From: Thermomonas aquatica
GTDB lineage: Bacteria > Pseudomonadota > Gammaproteobacteria > Xanthomonadales > Xanthomonadaceae
Reading direction: 5' to 3'
Length of the DNA: 64,000 nt
Assembly: GCF_006337105.1 (NCBI RefSeq)
Contig: NZ_CP040871.1
Span: 1,240,001-1,304,000, forward strand
Of the stretch, positions 13,185 through 22,113 are shown piece by piece. Made by a program: the position numbers and the translations under genes. Numbering within the stretch: the stretch's first letter is position 1; every line of letters begins with the position of its first letter. The notes beneath the pieces were generated by a model, which saw only the letters and a list, made by a program, of their open reading frames with translations, was not told where the DNA came from and searched no databases.

Positions 13185-16118
13185 ATGACCACGCTCGCCT
13201 CCGGCTACGACCCCAAGTCCTTCGAATCCCGCCTGTACCAGCAGTGGGAAGCCAGCGGCGCGTTCGCCCCGCAGGGCGACGGCCCGGCCTACACCATCCT
13301 GCTGCCGCCGCCGAACGTCACCGGCACCCTGCACATGGGCCATGCGTTCCAGCACACCCTGCAGGACGCGCTGATCCGCTACCACCGCATGCGCGGCTAT
13401 CGCACGCTGTGGCAGATGGGCACCGACCACGCCGGCATCGCCACCGAGATGGTGGTGAGCCGCAACCTCGCCATCGCCGGTGAAGGCGAGACCCGCGACT
13501 CGCTGGGCCGCGACAAATTCATCGAGAAAGTGTGGGAGTGGAAGCAGCATTCCGGCGACACCATCGAGCGGCAGATGCGCCGCCTCGGCGCCAGCGGCGA
13601 CTGGTCGCGCAGCGTGTTCACCATGGACCCGATGGCCAGCGAGGCCATCGTCGAAGCCTTCGTGCGCCTGCACGCACAGGGCCTGATCTATCGCGGCCAG
13701 CGCCTGGTCAACTGGGACCCGGTGCTGAAGACCGCGATCTCCGACCTGGAAGTGGCGAGCGAGGAAGAGAACGGCCACATGTGGTCGATCCGCTATCCGC
13801 TGGCCGATGGCGTGTCGTACGAACACGTGGAAGTCGATGCCGACGGCGTCGAGACCCTGCGCGAAACCCGCGACTACCTGGTCGTCGCCACCACCCGCCC
13901 GGAAACCATGCTCGGCGATACCGCGGCGATGGTGCATCCGGAAGATCCGCGCTACCTCGCGCTGCACGGCAAGTTCGTCGAGTTGCCGCTCACCAGCCGC
14001 CGCATCCCGGTGATCACCGACGATTACGTGGACCGCGATTTCGGCACCGGCGTGGTCAAGGTCACGCCCGCGCATGACTTCAACGACTACGCGGTGGGCC
14101 AGCGCCATGCGCTGCCGATGATCAATATCTTTACGCCTGATGCCACGATTATTGGTGGCGATAACGACGCGAAGTCCCTTGCACCGCTCATGCGAACCGG
14201 GATGCAAGCACTTGAGGCTGGCATTGATTCCGCAAATGCGTTGAATCACATACCTGTCGCTTATCGAGGGCTAGATCGCTTTGAGGCGCGCAAGCGGATC
14301 GTCGCCGACCTCGAAGCCGCCGGCCTGCTGGTCGAGATCAAGCCGCATCGCCTGCAGGTGCCGCGCGGCGACCGCAGTGGCCAGGTGATCGAACCGTTCC
14401 TCACCGACCAGTGGTTCGTGAAGATGGACGATCTGGCCAGGCGCGGCCTCGAACTGGTCGAATCCGGCGAAGTGAAGTTCGTGCCGCCGAACTGGATCAA
14501 TACGTACCGCCACTGGCTGGAGAACATCCAGGACTGGACGATCAGCCGCCAGCTCTGGTGGGGCCACCGCATCCCGGCGTGGTTCGACGACGCCGGCAAG
14601 ATCTACGTGGGCCGCAACGAAGCGGAAGTGCGCGCAACGCACAACCTCGGCGATGCGCCGCTGCGCCAGGATCCGGACGTGCTGGAAACCTGGTTCTCTT
14701 CGGCCATGTTCCCGTTCAGCACCCAGGGCTGGCCGAACCAGGACAAGATGGGCGAACTCGGCTTCGACGTCGCGCTGCCGACTTCGGTGCTGGTCACCGG
14801 CTTCGACATCATCTTCTTCTGGGTGGCACGGATGATCATGATGACCGACCAGCTGGTCGGCCAGGTGCCGTTCCGCGACGTCTACATCACCGGCCTGGTG
14901 CGCGACAAGGACGGCCAGAAGATGTCGAAGTCGAAGGGCAACATCCTCGACCCGCTCGACATCATCGACGGCATCGACATCGACGCCCTGATCGCCAAGC
15001 GCACCACCGGCCTGATGAAGCCAACCGATGCGCCGAAGATCGAGAAAGCCACGCGCAAGGAATTCCCCGACGGCATCCCCGCCTTCGGCGCCGATGCGCT
15101 GCGCTTCACCATGGCCGCGCTGGCCGGCCCCGGCCGCGACATCAAGTTCGACCTGCAGCGCGCCGAGGGCTACAAGAATTTCTGCAACAAGCTGTGGAAC
15201 GCGACGCGCTTCGTATTGATGAACCTTGAGTCGATTCCCGCTGATGAACGGAAATGGCTACATGCCGAGCGGCAATTCTCCACGGGCGGTCTCGTCATCA
15301 ATGAGTGGATCGTCGGCCGTTTACAGGAAACCATTACCGACGTTCGTACGCATTTTGCGAACTACCGCTTCGATCTCGCCGCGCAGTCGGTGTACGAATT
15401 CCTCTGGAACGAATACTGCGATTGGTACATCGAGCTCTCGAAGCCGTACTTCCAAGGTGACTCTACCGGGCACAAGGACTTCACGGCACAAACTGCACTT
15501 CAGGTTCTTGAGTCTGCGTTGAGGTTGCTGCATCCAATCGCTCCCTTCGTGACCGACGAACTATGGCGAAACATCGCGCCGCAACTCGGTATCGATGGGG
15601 AAAGCGTTATGACGCAACCCTATCCCGAAGCAGAAAGTCACCTGATCAATCAGGAGGCAAACGCCGACATCGAATGGCTGAAGGCGATGGTCTCCGCGCT
15701 GCGCCGCATCCGCAGCGAACTCGGGGTGTCGCCGGCCAAGCAGGTGTCCTTGCTGGTGCGCGGCGGCAACGCCGACGATGCCGCGCGCGTGGCCCGCTTC
15801 GATGCGCAGCTGCGCTTCCTGTGCAAGCTCGAGCGGATCGAAACGCTCGCCGGCGAACCGCCGGCCGCCGCGCCCGCGGTGGTCGGCGAGCTGCAGCTGT
15901 TCGTGCCGCTGGAAGGGCTGGTCGACCTCGATGCCGAACGCGTGCGCCTCGACAAGGAAATCGTGAAGATCGCCGCCGAGAAGGACAAGAGCGAAGCCAA
16001 GCTGGCCAAGTTCGGTGCAGGCGTGCCGGCCGCCGTGGTTGAACAGGAACGCGCGCGCTTGATCGACTGGAGCGCGAAGCTGGAAGCGCTCACCGCGCAG
16101 CGCGCCCGGTTGGGCTGA
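13185..16118 (+). CDS. valS: Valine-tRNA ligase
   Basis: 977 residues, slightly longer than E. coli ValRS (951). It charges tRNA-Val and edits threonine. The class I signatures are complete: the HIGH-type motif HMGH at 50-53 and KMSKS at 579-583. The CP1 editing domain lies at about 190-400, the anticodon-binding domain at 680-830, and a C-terminal coiled-coil arm ([20 protein letters not shown]) runs to the end. Two internal stretches, 14121-14280 and about 15215-15660, have much lower G+C and different codon choice from the rest. The frame is intact throughout. Confidence 0.97.
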   Translation: MTTLASGYDPKSFESRLYQQWEASGAFAPQGDGPAYTILLPPPNVTGTLHMGHAFQHTLQDALIRYHRMRGYRTLWQMGTDHAGIATEMVVSRNLAIAGEGETRDSLGRDKFIEKVWEWKQHSGDTIERQMRRLGASGDWSRSVFTMDPMASEAIVEAFVRLHAQGLIYRGQRLVNWDPVLKTAISDLEVASEEENGHMWSIRYPLADGVSYEHVEVDADGVETLRETRDYLVVATTRPETMLGDTAAMVHPEDPRYLALHGKFVELPLTSRRIPVITDDYVDRDFGTGVVKVTPAHDFNDYAVGQRHALPMINIFTPDATIIGGDNDAKSLAPLMRTGMQALEAGIDSANALNHIPVAYRGLDRFEARKRIVADLEAAGLLVEIKPHRLQVPRGDRSGQVIEPFLTDQWFVKMDDLARRGLELVESGEVKFVPPNWINTYRHWLENIQDWTISRQLWWGHRIPAWFDDAGKIYVGRNEAEVRATHNLGDAPLRQDPDVLETWFSSAMFPFSTQGWPNQDKMGELGFDVALPTSVLVTGFDIIFFWVARMIMMTDQLVGQVPFRDVYITGLVRDKDGQKMSKSKGNILDPLDIIDGIDIDALIAKRTTGLMKPTDAPKIEKATRKEFPDGIPAFGADALRFTMAALAGPGRDIKFDLQRAEGYKNFCNKLWNATRFVLMNLESIPADERKWLHAERQFSTGGLVINEWIVGRLQETITDVRTHFANYRFDLAAQSVYEFLWNEYCDWYIELSKPYFQGDSTGHKDFTAQTALQVLESALRLLHPIAPFVTDELWRNIAPQLGIDGESVMTQPYPEAESHLINQEANADIEWLKAMVSALRRIRSELGVSPAKQVSLLVRGGNADDAARVARFDAQLRFLCKLERIETLAGEPPAAAPAVVGELQLFVPLEGLVDLDAERVRLDKEIVKIAAEKDKSEAKLAKFGAGVPAAVVEQERARLIDWSAKLEALTAQRARLG

Positions 16119-16147
16119 CCTGCCCCTCACCCAGGCGAGAGCCGATC

Positions 16148-16657
16148 CTAGAGTGGCGGCATCGTGTTGATGTCGTCCGGCAACAACTCCATCGCCATCA
16201 CGATCGCGTCCTCGCGGCCGTTGTCGGCGGCGGGGTAGTAGCGCGGGCGGCGGCCGATCTCGTTGAAACCGCTGCGGTCGTACAGTTCGATCGCGCGCGG
16301 GTTGGACGGCCGCACTTCCAGGAACACGCGCTGCGCGCCGTGCCCGCGCGCGATGCGCAGCAGGGCCTGCAGCATGCGCCGGCCCAGCCCCTGCCCTTCA
16401 TGGCCGGGTGCGGTGCACAGGTTGAGCACGTGCGCCTCGTCGGCGGCGATGCTGAGCACGCCGTAGCCGACGATGGCGCCGGCCTGTTCCTGCACCCACA
16501 TCGGGTAGTCCGCGCGCATGCAGTCGCGGAAGATGCCCAGCGTCCACGGAAACGGATAGGCACGGGTCTCGATGCGCATGATCGCGTCGAGGTCAGCCTC
16601 GCGCATCGGCCGCAGGCTGGCGTCGCGCAGCGCCTCCTCCGCGCGCACCGCGCTCAT
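16148..16657 (-). CDS. rimI: Ribosomal protein S18 alanine N-acetyltransferase
   Basis: 169 residues of GNAT fold. RimI acetylates the N-terminus of S18 using acetyl-CoA. The acetyl-CoA loop reads GHEGQGLGRRML, the strand before it is VLNLCTAPG, and the FLEVRPSNPRAIELYDRSGF segment is characteristic of RimI. The ATG at 16657 overlaps the stop of the upstream psi-like gene as ATGA, so the two are translationally coupled. It is convergent with valS, 29 bases away. Confidence 0.93.
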   Translation of the reverse strand: MSAVRAEEALRDASLRPMREADLDAIMRIETRAYPFPWTLGIFRDCMRADYPMWVQEQAGAIVGYGVLSIAADEAHVLNLCTAPGHEGQGLGRRMLQALLRIARGHGAQRVFLEVRPSNPRAIELYDRSGFNEIGRRPRYYPAADNGREDAIVMAMELLPDDINTMPPL

Positions 16658-16911
16658 CGCGCGTTCCGTCGCAATGCACGCAGGCGCGGCCACAGCGCGC
16701 GCTTGGCGGCGGCATCGCCGCGCAGGCGCGGCGTCATCGCGGCGATGTCCGCATGCGCGTGCAACGCATCGGCATCGATCCCCGCGGCGCGGGCGAGCCG
16801 CGCCAGCATGCCGGCGTCCACTGCAACCGAGGCCGTTCGCGCATCGACCGGGCGATAGAGGACGTGGCCGAGTTCGGCCAGCGCCTCGCGCTGGAACGCA
16901 TCCCAGCTCAC
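16654..16911 (-). CDS. Probable DNA polymerase III psi subunit (HolD-like)
   Basis: An 85-residue protein starting at GTG (VSWDAFQREALAELG). GTGA overlaps the pssA stop and its own TGA overlaps the rimI ATG, so it is locked into that operon. It resembles HolD at both ends: AELGHVLYRP is comparable with E. coli LGITQWSLRRP, and PRLRGDAAAKRALWPRLRAL with DLRANPTARAALWQQICTY (compared from memory). E. coli has holD directly upstream of rimI, the same position. It is short for psi (137 in E. coli) and lacks much of the middle. With chi encoded nearby, a psi role is likely but needs a profile search. Confidence 0.65.
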   Translation of the reverse strand: MSWDAFQREALAELGHVLYRPVDARTASVAVDAGMLARLARAAGIDADALHAHADIAAMTPRLRGDAAAKRALWPRLRALRRNAR

Positions 16912-17690
16912 CCAGCGGGTTCCAGCGGCGGCGCATTGCGGCGGCGGAACCACAGCAGCGGCCCGGACAGCGCGTACAGCACGGTCGCGACCAGCAGGGT
17001 CTTGGGCGCGTCGATGGCCAGCGCGATCAGCACCACCACCACGATCAGCAGGGCGAAGAACGGCACCCGGTCCGACTTCGGCCCGCTGCCGCTGCCCTTG
17101 AAGCTGGTATAGCGAATCCGGCTGACCATCAGCAGGCCGGCGCAGATGGTCACCGCCAATGCGAAGTAGCGCAGCTCCTCGCCCGACAGGCCCAGGTCGC
17201 TGCTGGTCCAGACGAAGCTGGCCATCAAGCCCGCCGCGGCCGGACTGGCCAGGCCGATGAACCAGCGCTTGTCGACGGTGCCGACCTGGCTGTTGAAGCG
17301 GGCCAGGCGCAGGGCCGCGCAGGCGGCGTACAGGAAGGCGGCCAGCCAGCCCAGCTTGCCGGCGGTCACCCCGTCCAGCTTCATCGACGCGAGCGACCAG
17401 TGATACATCACCAGGGCCGGCGCCATGCCGAAGCTGACCAGGTCCGCCAGCGAGTCGTACTGCACCCCGAATTCGCTCTGGGTATTGGTCAGCCGGGCCA
17501 CGCGGCCGTCCAGCCCGTCCAGGATCGCGGCGACGAAGATCGCCACGCAGGCGGCCTCGAAGCGCCCCTGCGAGGCGGCGATGATGGCGAAAAAACCGCC
17601 GAACAGGCCGCCGGTGGTGAACAGGTTGGGCAGCAGGTAGATGCCGCGGCCGCGCGGGCGCGGCGGGGCGTTGTCGTGGTTCGCGTCCAT
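16908..17690 (-). CDS. pssA: CDP-diacylglycerol-serine O-phosphatidyltransferase
   Basis: 260 residues. It makes phosphatidylserine, the precursor of phosphatidylethanolamine, in the inner membrane. The CDP-alcohol phosphatidyltransferase motif D-G-x2-A-R-x8-G-x3-D-x3-D is visible from DGLDGRVARLTNTQSEFG onward to DSLAD. About seven hydrophobic segments follow. This is the Gram-positive/Xanthomonas membrane type, unlike the peripheral E. coli enzyme. The start MDANHDNAPP is chosen because upstream in-frame sequence overlaps the divergent DUF4124 gene. First gene of the pssA-psi-rimI operon. Confidence 0.93.
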   Translation of the reverse strand: MDANHDNAPPRPRGRGIYLLPNLFTTGGLFGGFFAIIAASQGRFEAACVAIFVAAILDGLDGRVARLTNTQSEFGVQYDSLADLVSFGMAPALVMYHWSLASMKLDGVTAGKLGWLAAFLYAACAALRLARFNSQVGTVDKRWFIGLASPAAAGLMASFVWTSSDLGLSGEELRYFALAVTICAGLLMVSRIRYTSFKGSGSGPKSDRVPFFALLIVVVVLIALAIDAPKTLLVATVLYALSGPLLWFRRRNAPPLEPAG

Positions 17691-17762
17691 GCAGCCAGTG
17701 TACGGGCTTGCGGCAGGCCCGGCGCAGTGCTGCAATCGCCACTGGCTTCCCCGGAGTGCGCC

Positions 17763-18149
17763 ATGAACCGTTCCCAGCTCGCCATCGCCGCAGTCCTGCT
17801 GGTGGCCACCGCCGCGACCGCAACCGCGCAGCAGCGCGTCTACCAGTGGAAGGACGCCAGCGGCGTGACCCACTACGCCGACATGCCGCCCAGCCAGAGC
17901 CACAAGACCCGCGACATCGACAACAAGTCGGGCAATGCGGCCGAAATCGCCACCGTGAAGGCGGTCGAAAGCCAGCCCTGCATGGATGCCCGCGCCAACC
18001 TGCTGCGCCTGCAGGGCGGCCAGGCGCTCGGCGTCGACACCAATGGCGACGGCAAGTCGGACCGCGAACTCAGCGCCAGCGAACGCAGCTCGCAGACCGA
18101 GCTGAACCAGGCCGCGATCAAGGCCTACTGCCCGCCCGCGAAGCCGTGA
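17763..18149 (+). CDS. Exported DUF4124 protein with calcium-loop-like motif
   Basis: 128 residues with a signal peptide (ATATAQQ cleavage area). The DUF4124 motif [18 protein letters not shown] follows directly; this small beta domain occurs in many periplasmic proteins of unknown function. Near residues 96-106 the sequence [12 protein letters not shown] resembles an EF-hand or dockerin-type calcium loop. Two cysteines (QPCMDA and AYCPP) could pair. The gene is divergent from pssA and its stop overlaps the GTG of a second DUF4124 gene. Confidence 0.85.
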   Translation: MNRSQLAIAAVLLVATAATATAQQRVYQWKDASGVTHYADMPPSQSHKTRDIDNKSGNAAEIATVKAVESQPCMDARANLLRLQGGQALGVDTNGDGKSDRELSASERSSQTELNQAAIKAYCPPAKP

Positions 18150-18415
18150 GGCAATTCGGGATGCTGCTGGTGGCGGTCGCGCTGGGCGCGGCCGCCTGGT
18201 GGTGGTTCAGCAGCGAGATGCCGCGCCGCGAGCGCGAACGCGCGGTCGCCGCGGAAGCCGCGGCCAGGCAGGCCGAACGCGCGAATTCGCTGTACCGCTG
18301 GCGCGACGCCGCCGGCAACCTGCAGATCACCGAAGACCCGCCCAAGGGCCGCAAGTACGAGCGGATCAGCCGCACGCCGCAGGACGGCATCCAGGTCAGC
18401 GGCGACCGCGACTGA
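18146..18415 (+). CDS. Membrane-anchored DUF4124 protein
   Basis: 89 residues from the GTG at 18146, which overlaps the previous stop as GTGA; an ATG at 18161 with GAGG upstream is an alternative start giving 84. An N-terminal membrane segment ([16 protein letters not shown]) is followed by an Arg/Ala-rich charged helix and a C-terminal DUF4124 motif [19 protein letters not shown]. It looks like a shortened paralogue of its neighbour, held on the periplasmic side of the membrane. The function is unknown. Confidence 0.8.
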   Translation: MRQFGMLLVAVALGAAAWWWFSSEMPRRERERAVAAEAAARQAERANSLYRWRDAAGNLQITEDPPKGRKYERISRTPQDGIQVSGDRD

Positions 18416-18471
18416 GGCCCGGCGCGGCCGCGCATGGCAAAATGCGCGTTCCGCCTGTTCCGAAGCCCGCC

Positions 18472-20181
18472 ATGCGCCTGTCGCAGTTCCATCTCCGCAC
18501 CGAAAAGGAAACCCCCGCCGACGCCGAAGTGATCAGCCACAAGCTGATGCTGAAGGCCGGCATGATCCGCAAGCTCGCCGCCGGCCTGTACACCTGGTCG
18601 CCGCTGGGCCTGCGCGTGCTGCGCAAGGTGGAGGGCATCGTCCGCGAGGAAATGAACCGCGCCGGCGCGATCGAGATGGCGATGCCGTCGATCCAGCCGA
18701 AGGAACTGTGGGAGGAAACCGGGCGCTGGGCGAAGTTCGGTCCGCAATTGCTGAAGATCCGCGACCGCAAGGAGCAGGACTACTGCTTCACCCCGACCGC
18801 CGAGGAAGCGGTCACCGATTTCTTCCGCCAGGAAGTGGCCAGCTACAAGCAGCTGCCGGTGAACTTCTACCAGGTCACCACCAAGTTCCGCGACGAGATC
18901 CGCCCGCGCTTCGGGGTCATGCGCGCGCGCGAATTCATCATGAAGGACGCGTATTCCTTCCACATCGACGACGACTCGCTCGCCGCCGAATACAGGAACA
19001 TGTACGACGCCTATTCGCGCATCTTCACCCGCCTGGGCCTGAAATTCCGCGCGGTGTTCGCCGATACCGGCGCGATCGGCGGCAGCGCCTCGCACGAATT
19101 CCACGTGCTGGCCGATTCCGGCGAGGACGCGCTGGCGTTCTCGGAAACCTCGGACTACGCGGCGAACGTCGAACTGGCCGAAGCGGTCTCGCCGGGCGAA
19201 CGCCCCGCGCCGTCGGAAGCCCTGCGCGACATCGACACCCCCACCCAGAAAACCTGCGAGGACGTGGCCGCGCTGATGGGCATCCCGCTCGCGCGCACCG
19301 CCAAGTCGATCGCGATCGTCGGCGCCGATGCCGAAGGCAACGACCAGTTCGTGCTGGCGCTGGTGCGCGGCGACCACATGGTCAACGAGATCAAGCTGGC
19401 CAAGCTGCCGGGCCTGGCCGACTACCGCCTCGCGACCGAAGCGGAGATCGCGGAATTCCTCGGCAGCGAGCCGGGGTTCCTCGGTCCGCTCAATGCCAAG
19501 AAGCCGATCCGCGTGATCGCCGACCGCAGCGTGGCCGCGCTCGCCGACTTCGTGGTCGGGGCCAACAAGCCCGGCTTCCACATCGCCGGCGTCAACTGGG
19601 GCCGCGACCTGCCCGAACCCGAGACCGCCGACATCCGCAACGTGGTCGCCGGCGACGCCTCGCCGGACGGCAAGGGCGTGCTGGGCCTGGCGCGCGGCAT
19701 CGAGGTCGGCCACGTGTTCGCGCTGGGCCGCAAGTATTCCGAGGCGATGCAGGCCAAGGTGCTGGATGCGGGCGGCAAGGCCGTGCATCCGGCGATGGGC
19801 TGCTACGGCATCGGCGTGAGCCGCATCGTCGCCGCGGCGATCGAACAGAACCACGACGACAACGGCATCCTCTGGCCGCAGGCGATGGCGCCGTGGCAGG
19901 TCGCGGTGTGCATGATCAATCCGAAGAACGACGCCGCGGTGAGCGAAGCCGCCGAGGCGCTGCATGCCGAATTGAACGCCGCCGGCATCGATACCGTGCT
20001 CGACGACCGCGGCCTGCGCCCGGGCGCGATGTTCGCCGACATGGAACTGATCGGCATCCCGCACCGCGTGGTGGTGTCCGGTCGCGGGCTGGAATCGGGC
20101 ACCTTCGAATACCGCGCGCGCAACGCCGCCGAGGCGGAAAACCTGGACCGCGACGCACTGCTGCGCAAGCTTTGCGGCTGA
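18472..20181 (+). CDS. proS: Proline-tRNA ligase, bacterial type
   Basis: 569 residues, the usual length for the bacterial form with an internal editing domain. It charges tRNA-Pro and hydrolyses Ala-tRNA-Pro. The start is [19 protein letters not shown]. Class II motifs are visible: motif 1 near [11 protein letters not shown], motif 2 [16 protein letters not shown] and motif 3 [14 protein letters not shown]. The YbaK-like insertion spans about 225-380. The anticodon-binding domain ends the chain. It appears to be a single gene. Confidence 0.96.
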   Translation: MRLSQFHLRTEKETPADAEVISHKLMLKAGMIRKLAAGLYTWSPLGLRVLRKVEGIVREEMNRAGAIEMAMPSIQPKELWEETGRWAKFGPQLLKIRDRKEQDYCFTPTAEEAVTDFFRQEVASYKQLPVNFYQVTTKFRDEIRPRFGVMRAREFIMKDAYSFHIDDDSLAAEYRNMYDAYSRIFTRLGLKFRAVFADTGAIGGSASHEFHVLADSGEDALAFSETSDYAANVELAEAVSPGERPAPSEALRDIDTPTQKTCEDVAALMGIPLARTAKSIAIVGADAEGNDQFVLALVRGDHMVNEIKLAKLPGLADYRLATEAEIAEFLGSEPGFLGPLNAKKPIRVIADRSVAALADFVVGANKPGFHIAGVNWGRDLPEPETADIRNVVAGDASPDGKGVLGLARGIEVGHVFALGRKYSEAMQAKVLDAGGKAVHPAMGCYGIGVSRIVAAAIEQNHDDNGILWPQAMAPWQVAVCMINPKNDAAVSEAAEALHAELNAAGIDTVLDDRGLRPGAMFADMELIGIPHRVVVSGRGLESGTFEYRARNAAEAENLDRDALLRKLCG

Positions 20182-20226
20182 GCGGAAAACCCGCCGCGGT
20201 TTGCGCGGGATACCCCCCGCATTTAG

Positions 20227-20260
20227 TATCGGATTAACCCCGATGGGCTGATCCGATAAT
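20227..20260 (+). promoter_or_regulatory. H-NS gene promoter region with inverted repeat
   Basis: TATCGGAT (20227-20234) and ATCCGATA (20251-20258) are exact reverse complements spaced by 16 bases. The right arm overlaps GATAAT (20255-20260), a good -10 candidate 20 bases before the H-NS-like start. This could be an operator, possibly for autoregulation. The -35 is weak. Confidence 0.45.
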
Positions 20261-20280
20261 CGAATCGAGGAAATGAACGC

Positions 20281-20664
20281 ATGACCGTCAATCTTGAAGG
20301 CCTGAGCAGCAAGGAACTGGCCGAACTGATTTCCCGCGCCAACCAGCGCAAGAAAGTGCTGGCCAAGCGCAAGCCGGCCAACCAGGTGAAGGCGGCGGTC
20401 GCCAAGTTCCTGGCCAGCGTCGGCTGGACCTTCGACGAGCTGTACGGCAAGTCCGGCGGCGCCAAGCCGGCCGCGCCGGCCGCCGCCGGCGCAAGCAAGC
20501 CGGCGCGCAAGTCGACCAAGGGCCGCAAGCTGGGCAAGGTCGAGCCGAAATACCGCAACCCGGCCAACCCCAAGGAGACCTGGGCCGGCCGCGGCAAGCA
20601 GCCGAAGTGGCTGGCGGCGGAAACCGCCAAGGGCCGCAAGCTGGAAGACTTCCTGATCGGCTGA
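20281..20664 (+). CDS. H-NS-family nucleoid-associated protein
   Basis: 127 residues, very basic. The N-terminal helix (LEGLSSKELAELISRANQRKK) serves oligomerisation. A flexible Lys/Ala/Pro linker and a C-terminal DNA-binding domain follow, with TWAGRGKQPKWLAA, the H-NS consensus loop. Such proteins silence A+T-rich, horizontally acquired genes. GAGGAA gives a normal ribosome-binding site. A tiny frame ATG-AAC-GCA-TGA at 20273 overlaps the start but is probably accidental. Flanked by a promoter-like inverted repeat and a terminator, so likely monocistronic. Confidence 0.9.
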   Translation: MTVNLEGLSSKELAELISRANQRKKVLAKRKPANQVKAAVAKFLASVGWTFDELYGKSGGAKPAAPAAAGASKPARKSTKGRKLGKVEPKYRNPANPKETWAGRGKQPKWLAAETAKGRKLEDFLIG

Positions 20665-20682
20665 GCCGATGCGCGATCTTGC

Positions 20683-20710
20683 GGAAACGCCGGCAGACGC
20701 CGGCGTTTCC
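20683..20710 (+). terminator. Hairpin terminator after the H-NS-like gene
   Basis: A perfect 12-bp stem, GGAAACGCCGGC paired with GCCGGCGTTTCC, with loop AGAC, followed by GTTTCGG. The convergent ThrE gene ends 69 bases on, so it may serve both. Confidence 0.7.
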
Positions 20711-20778
20711 GTTTCGGGACACCCGCAACGCCACCGCGCCACTGGTGCGGGCCCGCGCCCGCCGCATCGGCGCCGCGG

Positions 20779-22029
20779 TTACAGGTTGCGCCGCGCCGAC
20801 ACCAGCAGGTTGCCGAATAGCAGGCCCGCGAGCAGCGCCATCAGCGTGTTCAGCGCGGCCATCGCCGCGTCCTGCCCGGCGCCGATGTCCTGCGCCTGCA
20901 CCAGCGAGATCACCCCGCGCAGGGCGATGCTGCCGGGCACCAGCATGATGATGCCGGGCAGGCGGATCAGCGCACCCGGGCGGTTCACCCAGCGCGCATA
21001 CGCATTGCCGGCGGCGGTCATCGCCAGCGCGGCGAGGAACACGCCGGCCTGCGGGCCGAACGCCTCGCCGCCGTAGCGCGAGATCAGGTAGCCGCCGGCC
21101 GCGGCCGCCATCACCAGCGGGTAGTCGCGCCGGTGCGCGCGGAACAGCACGGCGAAGGCGAACGCGCCCACCGCCAGCGCGCACCACACCACCCAGTCCG
21201 GTTGCGGCCGGGAGGCGCGCACCGCCGGCTCCAGCCCCAGCAACCCGGCGACCGAGAGGGCGATCGCGGTGCCGATGGTCAGTTTGAGGATGGTGGTCAG
21301 CGCGCCGGCGAAACGCGCGGTGCCGGACACCAGGTGGCGGCTGGTCAGTTCGTTCACCGCATTGGTCAAGGCCATGCCCGGCAGCAGCACGATCAGCGAG
21401 GCGATGATCACGGTATTGAGGTTGAGCGGCGCGACGAAGCCGGAGACCGCGATCGCCACCGCGCCCGCCACCAGTCCGGCCAGCGCATCGGAGGCCTCGG
21501 ACAGGCGCGGCCGCTTCTGCGCGACGATGTCGAGCAAGCCGATCAGCAGGCCGATCACCCCGGCGGTGGCGATGTCCAGCCACGGCAGGCGCAACAGCCC
21601 GGCGACCGCCGCCGAGGCCATGCCGAAACCGAGCAGCTGCATCGCCTTGCCGCGCCAGCCGGCCGGGCGGTCGAGCGCGCGCAAGGCCTCGCGACCGGCG
21701 GCGATCTGGACGCGACCTGCCATCACGTCCTCGGCGATGCGATCGACCTCGCACAGCTTGTAGAGGTCGGTATCGCCCAGGCCCACGCGGATCACGCGGG
21801 TGGTGTCGGACTCGCCGGCCGGGCGCGCATGGTCGCTGAAGGCCAGGATCATCCCGGTGGGATTGACCCAGGGCTCGCACTCCAGCCCGAGCCGCTTGGC
21901 CACCGATTCGATCGCGCCTTCCAGCCGTTGCGCGGTGGTGCCGTAGGCGTGCAGGTGCTCGGCCAGCTCGACCACGAAGGCGATGCGTTCGGTGTAACCG
22001 GCATCGGTAGCGGGATCGCGCGTCTGCAT
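20779..22029 (-). CDS. ThrE-family threonine/serine exporter
   Basis: 416 residues. An N-terminal cytosolic domain (about 1-120, with the family segment RVGLGDTDLYKLCEV) is followed by about ten membrane segments, so both halves of the ThrE transporter (ThrE and ThrE-2 domains) are in one chain. Members export threonine and serine using proton motive force. The LLPGMALTNAVNEL and MLVPGSIALRGV repeats mark the two halves. The start MQTRDPATD at 22029 is chosen because it opens the conserved ERIAFVVELAEHLHAYG region. Divergent from the lipid-transport operon. Confidence 0.87.
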   Translation of the reverse strand: MQTRDPATDAGYTERIAFVVELAEHLHAYGTTAQRLEGAIESVAKRLGLECEPWVNPTGMILAFSDHARPAGESDTTRVIRVGLGDTDLYKLCEVDRIAEDVMAGRVQIAAGREALRALDRPAGWRGKAMQLLGFGMASAAVAGLLRLPWLDIATAGVIGLLIGLLDIVAQKRPRLSEASDALAGLVAGAVAIAVSGFVAPLNLNTVIIASLIVLLPGMALTNAVNELTSRHLVSGTARFAGALTTILKLTIGTAIALSVAGLLGLEPAVRASRPQPDWVVWCALAVGAFAFAVLFRAHRRDYPLVMAAAAGGYLISRYGGEAFGPQAGVFLAALAMTAAGNAYARWVNRPGALIRLPGIIMLVPGSIALRGVISLVQAQDIGAGQDAAMAALNTLMALLAGLLFGNLLVSARRNL

Positions 22030-22113
22030 CCGGCTAGCATGGCATGCGCCACGGCCGTTCACACCGTCGGCATGCGTTTGCGTAAGCTTGTCCCGTCCCA
22101 CGCCCGAGCCTGC

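Noticed and set aside
14121..15660. valS considered as a frameshifted or inserted gene because of its low-G+C patches
   Set aside because: The frame is continuous and the catalytic motifs are intact; the patches align with normal ValRS regions.
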